From: Dokdonella_A sp964582225
Lineage (GTDB): Bacteria > Pseudomonadota > Gammaproteobacteria > Xanthomonadales > Rhodanobacteraceae
Reading direction: 5' to 3'
Assembly: GCA_964582225.1 (NCBI GenBank)
Contig: CAZORA010000008.1
Coordinates: forward strand, 1-64,000
Length of the DNA stretch: 64,000 bases
The notes below the pieces were generated by a model. The model ran no database searches. It had not been told where the DNA came from and was given only the letters and a program-made list of their open reading frames with translations. A program made the translations under genes and the position numbers. Below, in pieces: positions 18,501 through 27,112 of this stretch (the first letter of the stretch is position 1; every line of letters starts with the position of its first letter).

Positions 18501-18683
18501 AACGTGATCGTCCACCGCACGGTTGCCGAGCACCACCGCCGCGCCTTTCTCGAGGCGCGCCTGCTCGCCGTCAGCGGTCGCTGGCAGCAGGCAGAAGGAG
18601 TGCGCCACCTGGTCGCCCGCCAGCTGCTCGACTGGAGCGCACTGCTCGGTCCGCTGGATGCCCGCTCGCGGGATTTCCACTGA
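15561..18683 (+). CDS. dnaE2: Error-prone DNA polymerase III alpha subunit DnaE2
   Basis: 1040 aa C-family polymerase. N-terminal PHP domain (about 15-210, starting YAELHCLSNFSFQRGAS), palm domain with the catalytic PDIDVDFEHERREEVI motif near residue 380, GRGSAANSAVCFALGIT just before it, a tandem helix-hairpin-helix region, and a C-terminal OB fold (about 895-1000, with GLVTMRQRPQTASGTAFLTLEDE). This is the catalytic partner of ImuA/ImuB. It is shorter than replicative DnaE (about 1160 aa) and lacks the C-terminal tau-binding region. Start ATG 15561 overlaps imuB. Confidence 0.96.
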   Translation: MSGGGKPQRSAAATAPAYAELHCLSNFSFQRGASSARELFERARACGYAALAITDECSLAGIVRAHEAARASGLKLIVGAEIRLADGPKLVLLCESLAGYTALCALITRGRRAAAKGDYRIERADLERSLPGLLALWIPGETPEPAEGAWLARRFPGRLWLAVELHCGPDDRARLAELGQLARTLDLPLVAAGDVHMHLRRRRALQDVLTAVRLRSTVTAAGASLFRNGERHLRRREALAAIYPAALLAQSVAIAARCRFSLDQLRYRYPAELVPPGHTPSAWLRELVERGLHWRWPNGVEAPVAAQIEHELALIAELGYEPYFLTVHDIVRFARSRGILCQGRGSAANSAVCFALGITEVDPARSSLLVERFISRERNEPPDIDVDFEHERREEVIQYIYAKYGRERAALAATVICYRTKSALRDVARALGLPGEAIARLSRACAGWDGRTLPAARLLERGFDPASPLLQRVLKLAGELLDFPRHLSQHVGGFVISDAPLFTLVPVENAAMPERSIIQWDKDDLDALGLLKIDCLALGMLSCLHRCLDLLRTRRGRELSLASIPAEDPQTYALIQRADTLGVFQIESRAQMAMLPRHRPANFHDLVVQVAIVRPGPIQGDMVHPYLRRRRGEEAVEYPSEDLREVLERTLGVPLFQEQVMRIAIVAAGYSGGEADQLRRSMAAWKRHGSMEEHRERITRGMLARGYGAEFAAQLFEQIRGFGSYGFPESHAASFAGIVYASAWLKRHEPAAFACALLNSQPMGFYAPSQIVQDARRHGIAVRPIDLRWSDWDCTLEEDSAPAERQPALRLGLRLLRGFREDAARRIARARAAAPFADLADLCARAGIDARQRALLAEAGALRGLAGHRHRARWAAAGVEPQLPLFGAAAVAEDPVHLPPPGRAEETLADYALTGLSLGPHPLRQIRARLAARRCLDSRSLAARPDRSLVRTAGLVTMRQRPQTASGTAFLTLEDEYGAVNVIVHRTVAEHHRRAFLEARLLAVSGRWQQAEGVRHLVARQLLDWSALLGPLDARSRDFH

Positions 18684-18767
18684 GAGCCGGCCGCTGCCTG
18701 AGGTCGACTCCACGAATCTCCGGCGGACCGCGCCTTGCGCGATCTTCGGATTACTCGGCGGATCGGC

Positions 18768-21284
18768 TCATGCGACCGTGCCCAGAAAATCGTCAATCCA
18801 GGTGTGGAGATCCGCTTCCGGCAGCGGGCGGCCAAACAGATAGCCCTGAAAGAAATCGCAGCCGGCGCCGGCGAGGCGCTCGCGCTGACTGGCGGTCTCG
18901 ACGCCCTCGGCCAATACCTGCAGGTCGAACTGGTGTGCAATCGTGATGATCGTGTCGATCAGCGCCGCCGGACGCCGCGAATCATCCACCGCACCAGGCG
19001 CATCGATGTCCATGGTGAAGGAGCGATCGATCTTCAGCGTGTCGATCGGCAGGCGCTTCAGGTAGGACAGGCTCGAGTAGCCGGTGCCGAAATCATCGAG
19101 TGCGAAGCGGATCCCCAGTCGTCGCAGTGCGGCCATCTTGGCGAGCGTCCCCTCCAGATCGTCGGCCAGCACGCTTTCGGTCAGCTCGAGTTCGAGCGCG
19201 GAGGGTTCGATTCCGGCGCGATCGAGCGCTTCGGTTACCCGCAGCGCGAAATCCGGCTCGCGAAACTGCCGCGAGCTGACGTTGACCGCGAGACTCAGGT
19301 CGGTCGCCCAGGATGCCTGCGCCCCTCGCTCGCGCAGCCGCGCCAGGAAATCGAGCGCCTGCCTCAGCACCCAGAAGCCGAGGGGCACGATCAGGCCGCT
19401 GGACTCGGCCTCCGGAATGAACTCGTCCGGCATCACGTTGCCCCGCTGCGGATGGCGCCAACGCAGCAGCGCCTCGACTCCGGTGAAGCGCCGTCCGTCG
19501 GCCGAAACCTGGGGCTGAAAGTGGAGCTGCAATTGCTCGGAACGGTCGTGAATCGCTGCACGCAAATCGCTGCGCAGCGCCAGACGCCGGCGTGCCGCTT
19601 CCTGCAGCTCTGGCGCAAAGAAATGCAGTCGGGCGCCGCCTCGCTGCTTGGCTTGATGCATCGCGGTCTCGGCCTCCCGCAGGAACTCCGCGGCGTCCGT
19701 GCTGGCCGCCGTGACCATCACGATTCCGGCACTCGCGTTCAGGTACAGGATTTGCTCATGAATGACCAGCAGCCGGGCGAGATCGGCAAGCTTCTGCTCG
19801 ATCAGGCGGCCGACGACAGTCGAAGCATCCGTCGTGGACTCGCCCTCGACGCCGGTGAAAAGCAGCGCGAAGGTATCGGCGTTCACCCGCGCGAGGTGCT
19901 GGTTGGGGCCCAAGCCTTCGCTCAGGCGCCGCGCCACCGCGCGCAGCACCGCGTCGCCAGCGGCCATGCCGAGGGAATCATTGATCGACTTGAAACCATC
20001 CAGGTTCACTACCGCCAGTGCACCGCGCCGGTCGCGCCCGGGAGACCCGACCAACTCTTCGGCTACCCAGTCGAGCAGAAGCCTTCGATTGGCAATACCG
20101 GTCACGGTGTCGACGTTCGAGAGGCGCTGCACTTCGGCCGCGGCGGCCCGGCGCTCACGCAGGTCCCGCAGGCTGACCACCCGCAGCGGGCGGGAATCGG
20201 CCTGGTGGTGACGCGCACTGACTTCGGTAGGAACCACCTGGCCGTGGCTGTCGAGCACGTCGACGATCCAGGTGCCGGCGAGTTCCCGCTCGGTGCGCCG
20301 GACCACATTGGCGCGATCATGCGGCGCGATCAGCGGCAGCAGCTCGCGCCCGACCAGGCTTCCGGCCGGCACGTCCCACAGGCGCTCTGCCGCGGCGTTG
20401 GCGTTGAGGATATGGCCGTGCTCATGCACGAGGATGGCCTCGAAGGCGCCGTCGGCCAGCTGGCGAAAGCGCCCCTCGCTTTCGCGCAGCGCGACGTCGC
20501 GGGCCCTTAGCTCGGCGGCCATCCCGCTCATCGCGGCACCCAGGCGCAGAAACTCACCGCGACCGCGAAACGGTTGGGCGACGTCGAGATCGCCGCCGCC
20601 GATGCGCTCCATGCTCGCAGCGAGCACTTGCACGGGACGCAGGATGAGCTGGCGCAGGGCCAGATAGAGCAGCGCCAGCGCAAGCAACAAGGCGCCAAGG
20701 AGCGACCATACACGCTCCCACATCAATCGCTCGACGGTCGCTGCGCGGGGGGCAAAATCGAAGGCGAGAATCAGCCGTCCGGGGCGGCTCGCGGCGAGCC
20801 AATCCGACGGGGACATCGCGATCGGCGCCTCCGCAATCAGCCGTTTGCTCGCCGAATCGACGCGCAGCTGAATTCCATGCGCCTGCATGGGCGCGCGGCT
20901 GCCGGCCGGCGGCGGAAGGTAATCTGCAACGACCGATGCCGCCGGCTGCCCCTTCCAGGCCAGACGGGTGGCTGCAAGCACCCGGCCGTCGCTGTCGAGC
21001 AGCACCGCATAGTCCACGTCGGCATGCAGGCCCAGAGCGGAAACGATGCCGTCCAGACTGCGGCCATGCTTCGAGCGTAGCGCGGCGTCGATGTCGAGCT
21101 GGGCGCCAAGCAGGGTTTCCCGGGCGACCTGTTCGGTGAAATACCGCAAACGACGCTGCGTGTCGAAGCGCTGCAGGGCAAACACGGCAGCGAGGAGAAG
21201 CAGGCAGAAGCCGCCAAGCAGCAGTGGAATCCAGAGCTCCAGGTGCAGGACCCGCAATGCTCGAGCCGCATCTCCACGACTCAT
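18768..21284 (-). CDS. Membrane PAS-GGDEF-EAL protein, probable c-di-GMP phosphodiesterase
   Basis: 838 aa. TM helix (about 15-37), periplasmic sensor region, second TM (about 170-192), HAMP (to about 243), PAS (about 255-365), GGDEF (about 375-535) and EAL (about 550-810). The cyclase signature is degenerate: the position of RxGGDEF reads RVNADTF, so synthesis of c-di-GMP is unlikely. The EAL domain looks intact, with GVEALLRW, a catalytic Glu in LELTESV, DDFGTGYSSLSYL and AEGVET. I infer hydrolysis of c-di-GMP. The ATG overlaps the stop of the upstream binding-protein gene by four bases, suggesting that the periplasmic part is controlled by that partner. Confidence 0.93.
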   Translation of the reverse strand: MSRGDAARALRVLHLELWIPLLLGGFCLLLLAAVFALQRFDTQRRLRYFTEQVARETLLGAQLDIDAALRSKHGRSLDGIVSALGLHADVDYAVLLDSDGRVLAATRLAWKGQPAASVVADYLPPPAGSRAPMQAHGIQLRVDSASKRLIAEAPIAMSPSDWLAASRPGRLILAFDFAPRAATVERLMWERVWSLLGALLLALALLYLALRQLILRPVQVLAASMERIGGGDLDVAQPFRGRGEFLRLGAAMSGMAAELRARDVALRESEGRFRQLADGAFEAILVHEHGHILNANAAAERLWDVPAGSLVGRELLPLIAPHDRANVVRRTERELAGTWIVDVLDSHGQVVPTEVSARHHQADSRPLRVVSLRDLRERRAAAAEVQRLSNVDTVTGIANRRLLLDWVAEELVGSPGRDRRGALAVVNLDGFKSINDSLGMAAGDAVLRAVARRLSEGLGPNQHLARVNADTFALLFTGVEGESTTDASTVVGRLIEQKLADLARLLVIHEQILYLNASAGIVMVTAASTDAAEFLREAETAMHQAKQRGGARLHFFAPELQEAARRRLALRSDLRAAIHDRSEQLQLHFQPQVSADGRRFTGVEALLRWRHPQRGNVMPDEFIPEAESSGLIVPLGFWVLRQALDFLARLRERGAQASWATDLSLAVNVSSRQFREPDFALRVTEALDRAGIEPSALELELTESVLADDLEGTLAKMAALRRLGIRFALDDFGTGYSSLSYLKRLPIDTLKIDRSFTMDIDAPGAVDDSRRPAALIDTIITIAHQFDLQVLAEGVETASQRERLAGAGCDFFQGYLFGRPLPEADLHTWIDDFLGTVA

Positions 21285-22312
21285 CGGAGCACCGCTTCTC
21301 CGCCGCTGGCAAAGCGACCGTCGAGCAGCCCGTCGACGACGATCGGCCCGGCGATCAGACCGGCGCTCTCGAGATCCCCTGCAACCAGGCGCGCGCTCGA
21401 AAGCAGCTCCTGCGCATCGCCCAGGAGCCTCCGGTTCGCCGTGGAGTCGAGCGGCTCGAGCGCCCGCAGAGCGTCCTCTAGTTGCTCCGGAGCAAACCCG
21501 TAGCGCGGCGCAAGCGAGCGCGCCGCGCGCGCCGGATTCCACGCCAGGTCGGCCTGTGCGTGCAGCATTGCGTCGACCAGCGCGGCGATCTCGCGCGCGC
21601 AGCAGCTCAGGGCCTCCGACCGCGCCAGCAGAACTTCGTGAACCGGCAGCTGCAGCCGTGCCGCATCCATCAGCAGGCGCGCGCCGTGCGCGGCGAGCTG
21701 CCGGTGAAACGGTGCAAACGTGATCAGCGCGTCCACCTCACCGGACTCCCAGAGCTCCAACCCGCGTTCCGGCTCGCTCGGTACCAGGCTGACGTCGGAG
21801 ACACTCAGCCCGCCCTGGCGCAGCGCCGCGGCCAGCAGCCGCACGCCGACCCCGTTCGAACCCACGCCGATGCGACGCCCGCGCAGATCTTTCGGCTCGG
21901 CAATTTCCTCGCGCGCGACCAGCACGTCACCGCGCGCAGCGGCGTCCAGAACCCAGACGATCGCCGCCGACATGCCGGCCTCGCGAAGCTGCAGCGCTTC
22001 GTCCAGCGTCAGCGCGGCGACATCCAGCGTCCCCATCCGCAGCGCCGCGGCCACCTGCCCGGCGGAGACGAGTTCAAGCACGCGAATCTTTCCCCGGTCG
22101 TCGAACCCCCGCTCCCGCGTGGAAAACAGCGCAGCATGACCGAGGCGCAGGTCGGCGCCCACGGCCAGCGGGCGTTCATTTTGCTCGGCGCAGGCGCAAA
22201 CCAGGAGCGCCAGCGCCGCAGCGAGTGCGCCGCCTCTCGCGACCTGCCGGCTGCCGTTCGCTACCCCATGCTTTTCCCCGTCCTCGCGGGCCCCCGAAGC
22301 ATGATCGTGCAA
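21281..22312 (-). CDS. Periplasmic substrate-binding lipoprotein (NMT1/SsuA-like), sensor partner
   Basis: About 343 aa. Type 2 periplasmic-binding fold like NMT1/SsuA/ThiY proteins. A hydrophobic leader ends ALLVCAC, a plausible lipobox, so it is likely a lipoprotein. Family-like segments are MGTLDVAALTLDEAL, an EPKDLRGRRIGVGSNGVG stretch and SGEVDALITFAPF. No ABC ATPase or permease is adjacent; instead the gene overlaps by four bases with the PAS-GGDEF-EAL gene. I infer a ligand-sensing role feeding into c-di-GMP turnover. The start is uncertain: TTG 22312 is the only usual start codon in frame before the leader, and no clear ribosome site precedes it. Confidence 0.85.
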   Translation of the reverse strand: MHDHASGAREDGEKHGVANGSRQVARGGALAAALALLVCACAEQNERPLAVGADLRLGHAALFSTRERGFDDRGKIRVLELVSAGQVAAALRMGTLDVAALTLDEALQLREAGMSAAIVWVLDAAARGDVLVAREEIAEPKDLRGRRIGVGSNGVGVRLLAAALRQGGLSVSDVSLVPSEPERGLELWESGEVDALITFAPFHRQLAAHGARLLMDAARLQLPVHEVLLARSEALSCCAREIAALVDAMLHAQADLAWNPARAARSLAPRYGFAPEQLEDALRALEPLDSTANRRLLGDAQELLSSARLVAGDLESAGLIAGPIVVDGLLDGRFASGGEAVLR

Positions 22313-22464
22313 AAAGCAAATTCGCGCGAGTGGCGATCAGGTGATTCGAACTGCCTCGCTTTCCCGCAGCGCCCATTCTTTCGCGCAGGAACGCCGGAAA
22401 GTGCGATCAGGGCCGTGTCTTTGCTGCGGCAGCGTGACAGATCGATCGGGCCTTCGCGCCCTCC

Positions 22465-24546
22465 TTACGGGGCATCACGATCGGAGCGTTGTCGAGCCAC
22501 GGGCGAGGGCGGACCGCGGTAGCGCTCGAACCAGGCGAGGATCGCGGCGGTCTTCGCCGCCGACTGCGAGGGCCGTTCGGCGAGACCGCCGTGATTGGCG
22601 CCAGGTACCTTGATCAGCACGGTGGGCACGCCGCGCAGCTGCAGCGCGGTGTAGTACTGCTCGGACTCGCTGTCGGGCGTACGATAGTCGGCGCTGCCGA
22701 CGATCACCATGGTCGGCGTCTTGACGTTGCCGACCAGCGACAGCGGCGAGTACTTCCAGTAGCGCTCGATGTCTTCCCAGGGGTAGCTGCCAAACCAGTA
22801 GCGGGCGAAGTAGGGATTCATGTCCGAGGTGAGCACGAAGCTCGCCCAGTTGATGACCGGTTTCTGCGACACCGCGGCGCGGAAGCGGTCGGTCTTGCCG
22901 ACGATCCAGGCGGTTAACACGCCACCGCCAGAGCCGCCGGTGACGAACAGGTTGTCGGCGTCGACGAAGCCCTTGGCGATCGCGGCGTCGACCACGCTCA
23001 TCAGGTCGTCGTAATCGCGGCTCGGATAGTTCTTGTCGATCTGGTTGGCGAAGGCCTCGCCGTAGCCGGTGGAGCCGCGTGGGTTGGCGTAGACCACGAC
23101 GTAGCCGGCGGCGGCGTAGAGCTGGAAGTCGCTGGAGAAGGCCGGGCCATAGGCGGCGAAGGGGCCGCCGTGAATCTCGAGGATCAGCGGGTACCTGCGG
23201 CTCGCGTCGAAGCCGGGCGGCAGCAGCATCCAGGCGTCGATCGGCAGGCCGTCGAAAGCCACCACCGGCAGCTTCTCCAGCTTGCCGAGCGCGCGCGTGG
23301 CGAGCAGGGATTCGTTGAGTCGGGTCAGCCGCCGCGCCTTGCCGGCGCGGCTGACCCAGACGTCGGCGGGATGGCTGCTGTCGCCGCCGGTCCAGGCGAG
23401 CGTGCCGTCGCGGGCCACGCTGAACTGGCCGCCGCTGTAGGGTCGGTCGAAGTCGCTGCCGACCAGCCCATCGCTCAGCATGTGAATGGAGCCGTCGAGG
23501 CCGACGCGGGCTAGGCGGGTCCCGCCGCCTTCGCCCCAGCTGACGAGCAGACTGCGGCCGTCGGCAGCCCAGACCGGTGCGCCAACGCTGCGGTCGAGTG
23601 CGGCGGTGAGCACGCGCTGCCCGCTGCCGTCGCGGCGCATGAGCGAGAGCTGGCGGTTCTGGTAGCCCAGAAAACGGTCATCGAAGCCGGTCCAGGCAAT
23701 CCATTTGCCGTCGGGCGAAACCGCCGGCGCGCCGTCGGGGCCGCGACGGTCGGTCAGCGCACGGATCTCCCCGGTGTCGAGCGCGATCTCCTGAATCTCG
23801 GTGTCGACCACCTCGCGCTCCCAGTCCGGGCGTAGGTTGGCGCTGAACAGGATCGAGCGGCCATCGCGCGCCCAGGCCAGCGGCGGCATGAGATTGTGGG
23901 CGCCAGTGGTGAGCTGGATCGGCGCTCCGCCGTCGGCGGCGACCCAGAAGATCTGCGCATGCCCGGGCTTGGAGTAGCCGGCCAGGTCAGTGCGGTAGAC
24001 CACCTTGTCGATCACCTGCAGCGGCTCCGCCCACTGCGCGCCCTCCGGCCTTGGCGGCGGCTTGCCGAGCGGATTGCCCGGTTCGGGAACGAACATCACG
24101 TAGGCGAGGCGGCTGCCGTCGGGCGACCAGCTGACGCCGCGCGGCGTCGCCGGCAGGCCAGTGATGCGAGCGCTGGCGCCGGTCTTCATCCAGCGCACAT
24201 AGAGCTGCGCGCCGGCCTGGTCGTCCGTGCTGGAAATGTAGGCGAGGCGACTGCCGTCGGGCGACCAGCGCGGCTGGCTGTGGGAGCCCGGCCCCGCGAC
24301 CAGTGGCGTCTGCGCGCCGCTCGCCACATCGACGAGCCACAGCGAGCTGCGCGCGCGGTCGCGCATGATGTCGTTGGCGCGGCGCACATAGACGAGCGAC
24401 TTGCCGTCCGGCGCGATCTGCGGATCGCTGGCCGCCTCCAGATTGAACAGGTCGCCGCCGCTGAGCGGTGGCGCGGCGAGGCTGACCGGCGCCACCGACA
24501 CGAGCGACAGGAAAACCGACAGCGTGCAGGCGAAGCGTCTCGACAT
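22465..24546 (-). CDS. S9 family prolyl oligopeptidase (acylaminoacyl-peptidase/DPP-like)
   Basis: 693 aa. A signal peptide (about 1-25, ending SLAA) indicates export. Residues about 35-420 form the beta-propeller, with WD40-like PD40 repeats such as ISPDG/SPDGSRLAY. The C-terminal alpha/beta hydrolase has the nucleophile in VTGGSGGGVLTAW, Asp in VIVGSADYRTPDSES and His in PGANHGGLAERPSQ. Predicted to cleave short peptides in the periplasm. ATG 24546 is preferred because the signal peptide begins there, although no good ribosome site is seen. The 398 bp upstream (24547-24944) contain only a small CCGCGC-AA-GCGCGG palindrome and no gene that I can support. Confidence 0.93.
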   Translation of the reverse strand: MSRRFACTLSVFLSLVSVAPVSLAAPPLSGGDLFNLEAASDPQIAPDGKSLVYVRRANDIMRDRARSSLWLVDVASGAQTPLVAGPGSHSQPRWSPDGSRLAYISSTDDQAGAQLYVRWMKTGASARITGLPATPRGVSWSPDGSRLAYVMFVPEPGNPLGKPPPRPEGAQWAEPLQVIDKVVYRTDLAGYSKPGHAQIFWVAADGGAPIQLTTGAHNLMPPLAWARDGRSILFSANLRPDWEREVVDTEIQEIALDTGEIRALTDRRGPDGAPAVSPDGKWIAWTGFDDRFLGYQNRQLSLMRRDGSGQRVLTAALDRSVGAPVWAADGRSLLVSWGEGGGTRLARVGLDGSIHMLSDGLVGSDFDRPYSGGQFSVARDGTLAWTGGDSSHPADVWVSRAGKARRLTRLNESLLATRALGKLEKLPVVAFDGLPIDAWMLLPPGFDASRRYPLILEIHGGPFAAYGPAFSSDFQLYAAAGYVVVYANPRGSTGYGEAFANQIDKNYPSRDYDDLMSVVDAAIAKGFVDADNLFVTGGSGGGVLTAWIVGKTDRFRAAVSQKPVINWASFVLTSDMNPYFARYWFGSYPWEDIERYWKYSPLSLVGNVKTPTMVIVGSADYRTPDSESEQYYTALQLRGVPTVLIKVPGANHGGLAERPSQSAAKTAAILAWFERYRGPPSPVARQRSDRDAP

Positions 24547-24944
24547 GAGGGTTATGGAGGAATGCAGCCAAACAAGGCTTCGCAGTGTGGCGCCGGAGGT
24601 CGACCGCGACACGGGCCGGAAGTCGTGACCGCTCCGCCACCGGGTGGACCCGAAGGCCGCCATCACGCGCGACTCATCGACGACAGCGGAAGATCGATCG
24701 AAGCCGCAACGCCGGTGACCGTGCGAGCCGACCTGCCGGTATCCCAGGTCAAGCACGCTGAGCGGGCCTGCGCTGACGCACTCTGGATGCGCAGGGATCA
24801 AGCCGCGCAAGCGCGGGGCAAGCTCCGTTTCGCGCCCCAGCCGGTGCAGGCGGGCCTCAAGCCGGGGTACGCGAAGCAGAGCCGGCAGACGGGCTGGAAC
24901 GGCCTGCCGCGCGGTCTCGAAACCGGGCGCGGATGGCGCGCGGC

Positions 24945-26213
24945 TCAGGCGTGACGACGGCGCAGCGCAGCGAGGCGATGCACGTCGTGGGTCGCAACGC
25001 CCTCCTGACTCGGCGGCTTGACGAAGAAATCGCCGTGCTCGAGCGTCTGCTCCATGTCGGTGCGGCCGTCGGCCCAGTGCTCGCGCATGGTGCCCAGACC
25101 GAAGGCATAGTCCTTGAACTGCGCCTCGTAGGGTTTGGCCTGATAGATCAGGTGCACGATGTTGAAGACGTGGCTGCAGGTCCAGGGCCTGAGCTCCTCG
25201 CGCAGTTCCGGCGCGACGTGCTCCGCCGGCACCTCGTCGAGCAGACGGCGGATCGTGTGGCGCAGCTTCTGCAGGCGCGCCACGTGGTCAGTGCCGAGCC
25301 GGGTACGGCTGGAATACTGGATGTCCTTCTGCCGATCGAACACGTCCATCAGGCCGTGCGGCAGCGGACCGCGCGCGCTCCACAGATCGACCTGCAGCAC
25401 CAGGCTGTCGCGGCGCGGGGTGTCGGCGAGGACGTGCTCGAGCGGAGTGTTCGAGGCCAGCCCGCCGTCCCAGTAGTGGCGGCCCTCGATCTCGATTGCG
25501 GGGAATGCGGGCGGCAGCGCGCCAGAGGCCATCACATGCTCGGGGCCGATCCGCTCCCGCGCGCTGTCGAAATAGCGCATGTTGCCGGTCGCGACGTCGG
25601 TCGCCCCGATCGACAGGCGCACCTGGCCCGAGTTGATGCGGTCGAAATCGATGAGGCGCTCCAGCGACGCGCGCAGCGGTGCGGTGTCGTAGAAGCTGGT
25701 CGCCGCCGGACTGCCGTCATTGAACAGGAAGGGCGAATCCAGACGCACGTTGAAAAAGCCCTGCTGGCCGAACATCAGCGCGCCCAACGCGCCCAGTGAG
25801 TTGGCCCAGGCGTCGAGCGCGTGGCTCGGCGGCAGCCACGGCAGCAGGCTGCGCACGCTGGCCGCGATCGGCGCGCCGAGTCCGCTGGGCTCGCAGATCG
25901 TCTCCCAGAACTCGGTGAGCCGCGCGACCCGCGCATCCGGCGCGTTGCCGGCGAGGATCGCCGCGTTGATCGCGCCGATCGAGGTGCCGGCAAACCAGTT
26001 GGGCCGCAGGCTCGCCGCGTGCAGGGCTTCATACACGCCGCACTGGTAGGCGCCGAGGGCGCCGCCGCCCTGCATCACCAAGGCGACGGTGGCATAGCTT
26101 GCCGCAAGCTCGGCAGGAGTCTGCGTGGTAGCAGGTGCGGCAGCGGATGGCGTGGATCCGCGGGCCGCCGTCGCGGAGGTCACCGCGGTGGTTGCGGGCT
26201 TGAGAGTGGGCAT
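24945..26213 (-). CDS. Patatin-like phospholipase with DUF3734 domain
   Basis: 422 aa. Patatin domain with oxyanion loop GGGALGAYQ at about 48-56, nucleophile GTSIG at about 75-79 and catalytic Asp in YWDGGLASNTPLEH near 230. The C-terminal part (about 280-400) is the DUF3734 type, with SRTRLGTDHVARLQKLRHTI. A low-complexity Ala/Thr-rich stretch forms residues 1-38. It lies 42 bp after the 3-hydroxybutyrate dehydrogenase gene on the same strand. That pairing is common in PHB-metabolising bacteria and suggests a role in polyhydroxybutyrate or lipid breakdown, though the substrate is not proven. Confidence 0.9.
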   Translation of the reverse strand: MPTLKPATTAVTSATAARGSTPSAAAPATTQTPAELAASYATVALVMQGGGALGAYQCGVYEALHAASLRPNWFAGTSIGAINAAILAGNAPDARVARLTEFWETICEPSGLGAPIAASVRSLLPWLPPSHALDAWANSLGALGALMFGQQGFFNVRLDSPFLFNDGSPAATSFYDTAPLRASLERLIDFDRINSGQVRLSIGATDVATGNMRYFDSARERIGPEHVMASGALPPAFPAIEIEGRHYWDGGLASNTPLEHVLADTPRRDSLVLQVDLWSARGPLPHGLMDVFDRQKDIQYSSRTRLGTDHVARLQKLRHTIRRLLDEVPAEHVAPELREELRPWTCSHVFNIVHLIYQAKPYEAQFKDYAFGLGTMREHWADGRTDMEQTLEHGDFFVKPPSQEGVATHDVHRLAALRRRHA

Positions 26214-26255
26214 CGACGAGCTTCCTGTGCGGGAATCCGAGCGGAACGACGCGGC

Positions 26256-27038
26256 TTACTGCATGAACCAGCCGTGACTGACCACGATGCTCTGCCCAGT
26301 CAGCGCGTTGGTCTCGAAGCCGGCGAAGAACAGCGCGCAGGCCGCGACGTCGTCGACCGTGGTGAACTCGGCGTCGACGGTGTCCTTCAGCATCACGTTC
26401 TTCACCACGTCCGCTTCGGAGATGCCGAGTTCCTTGGCTTGCTCCGGAATCTGCTTCTCGACCAGCGGCGTGCGCACGAAGCCGGGGCAAATCACGTTGG
26501 CGCGCACGCCGTGCGCGGCACCTTCCTTGGCCACCACCTTGGCGAGGCCGATCAAACCGTGCTTGGCGGTGACGTAGGGCGCCTTGAGCTTGCTCGCCTC
26601 CTTCGAGTGCACCGAGCCCATGTAGATGATCGCGCCACCCTTGCCGCGCGCATACATGTGGCGCAGACAGGCGCGAGTGGTCAGGAAAGCGCCGTCGACG
26701 TGGATCGCCATCAGCTTCTTCCAGTCGGAATAGGCGAAGTCTTCGAGCGGGTTGACGATCTGGATGCCGGCATTGGAGACCAAGATGTCGACCGCGCCAA
26801 GCTCCTTGACGACCTGCTCGACGCCGGCGTCGACCGCGGCCTCGTCGGTCACATCCATGCGCACGCCGATCGCCTTGCCACCTTTGCCCTGGAGCTCCTT
26901 CGCGGTCGCGTTGGCCGCATCCAGATTGATGTCCGCGATCGCCACCGCAGCGCCGTGCGCCGCGTAGACCTCGGCGATACGCTTGCCGATGCCGCTGCCG
27001 GCGCCCGTCACGATGGCGATTTTTCCGTCGAGTCGCAT
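26256..27038 (-). CDS. bdhA: 3-hydroxybutyrate dehydrogenase
   Basis: 260 aa classical short-chain dehydrogenase. TGAGSGIG nucleotide-binding loop at 10-17, NAG motif in VSNAGIQ near 91, catalytic Ser in MGSVHSKEASKLKAPYVTAKHG with Tyr and Lys of the YxxxK motif near 155-159, and a VICPGFVRTPLVEKQI segment typical of D-3-hydroxybutyrate dehydrogenases. It converts 3-hydroxybutyrate to acetoacetate with NAD+. A strong AGGAGA ribosome site precedes ATG 27038. Acetoacetate decarboxylase is encoded at 53.3 kb and may share the metabolite. An intrinsic terminator lies 40 bp upstream of the start. Confidence 0.94.
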   Translation of the reverse strand: MRLDGKIAIVTGAGSGIGKRIAEVYAAHGAAVAIADINLDAANATAKELQGKGGKAIGVRMDVTDEAAVDAGVEQVVKELGAVDILVSNAGIQIVNPLEDFAYSDWKKLMAIHVDGAFLTTRACLRHMYARGKGGAIIYMGSVHSKEASKLKAPYVTAKHGLIGLAKVVAKEGAAHGVRANVICPGFVRTPLVEKQIPEQAKELGISEADVVKNVMLKDTVDAEFTTVDDVAACALFFAGFETNALTGQSIVVSHGWFMQ

Positions 27039-27077
27039 GCTTGTTCTCCTTGTTCGGTGTTGGCCCGCCAGGCGGGC

Positions 27078-27112
27078 AAAAAAATTGCGCCGCGCTTGGC
27101 GCAGCGGCGCAA
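27078..27112 (-). terminator. Intrinsic terminator between the DUF3298-LprI gene and bdhA
   Basis: On the minus strand TTGCGCCGC / GCGGCGCAA forms a perfect 9-bp stem with a ten-base loop, followed directly by seven T. A second palindrome, GCCCGCC-T-GGCGGGC, follows at 27063-27077. It terminates the gene at 27207, or attenuates bdhA transcription. Confidence 0.88.

Noticed and set aside
22335..22370. A tRNA-like T-loop string (GATTCGAAC)
   Set aside because: No acceptor, D or anticodon stems can be drawn around it.
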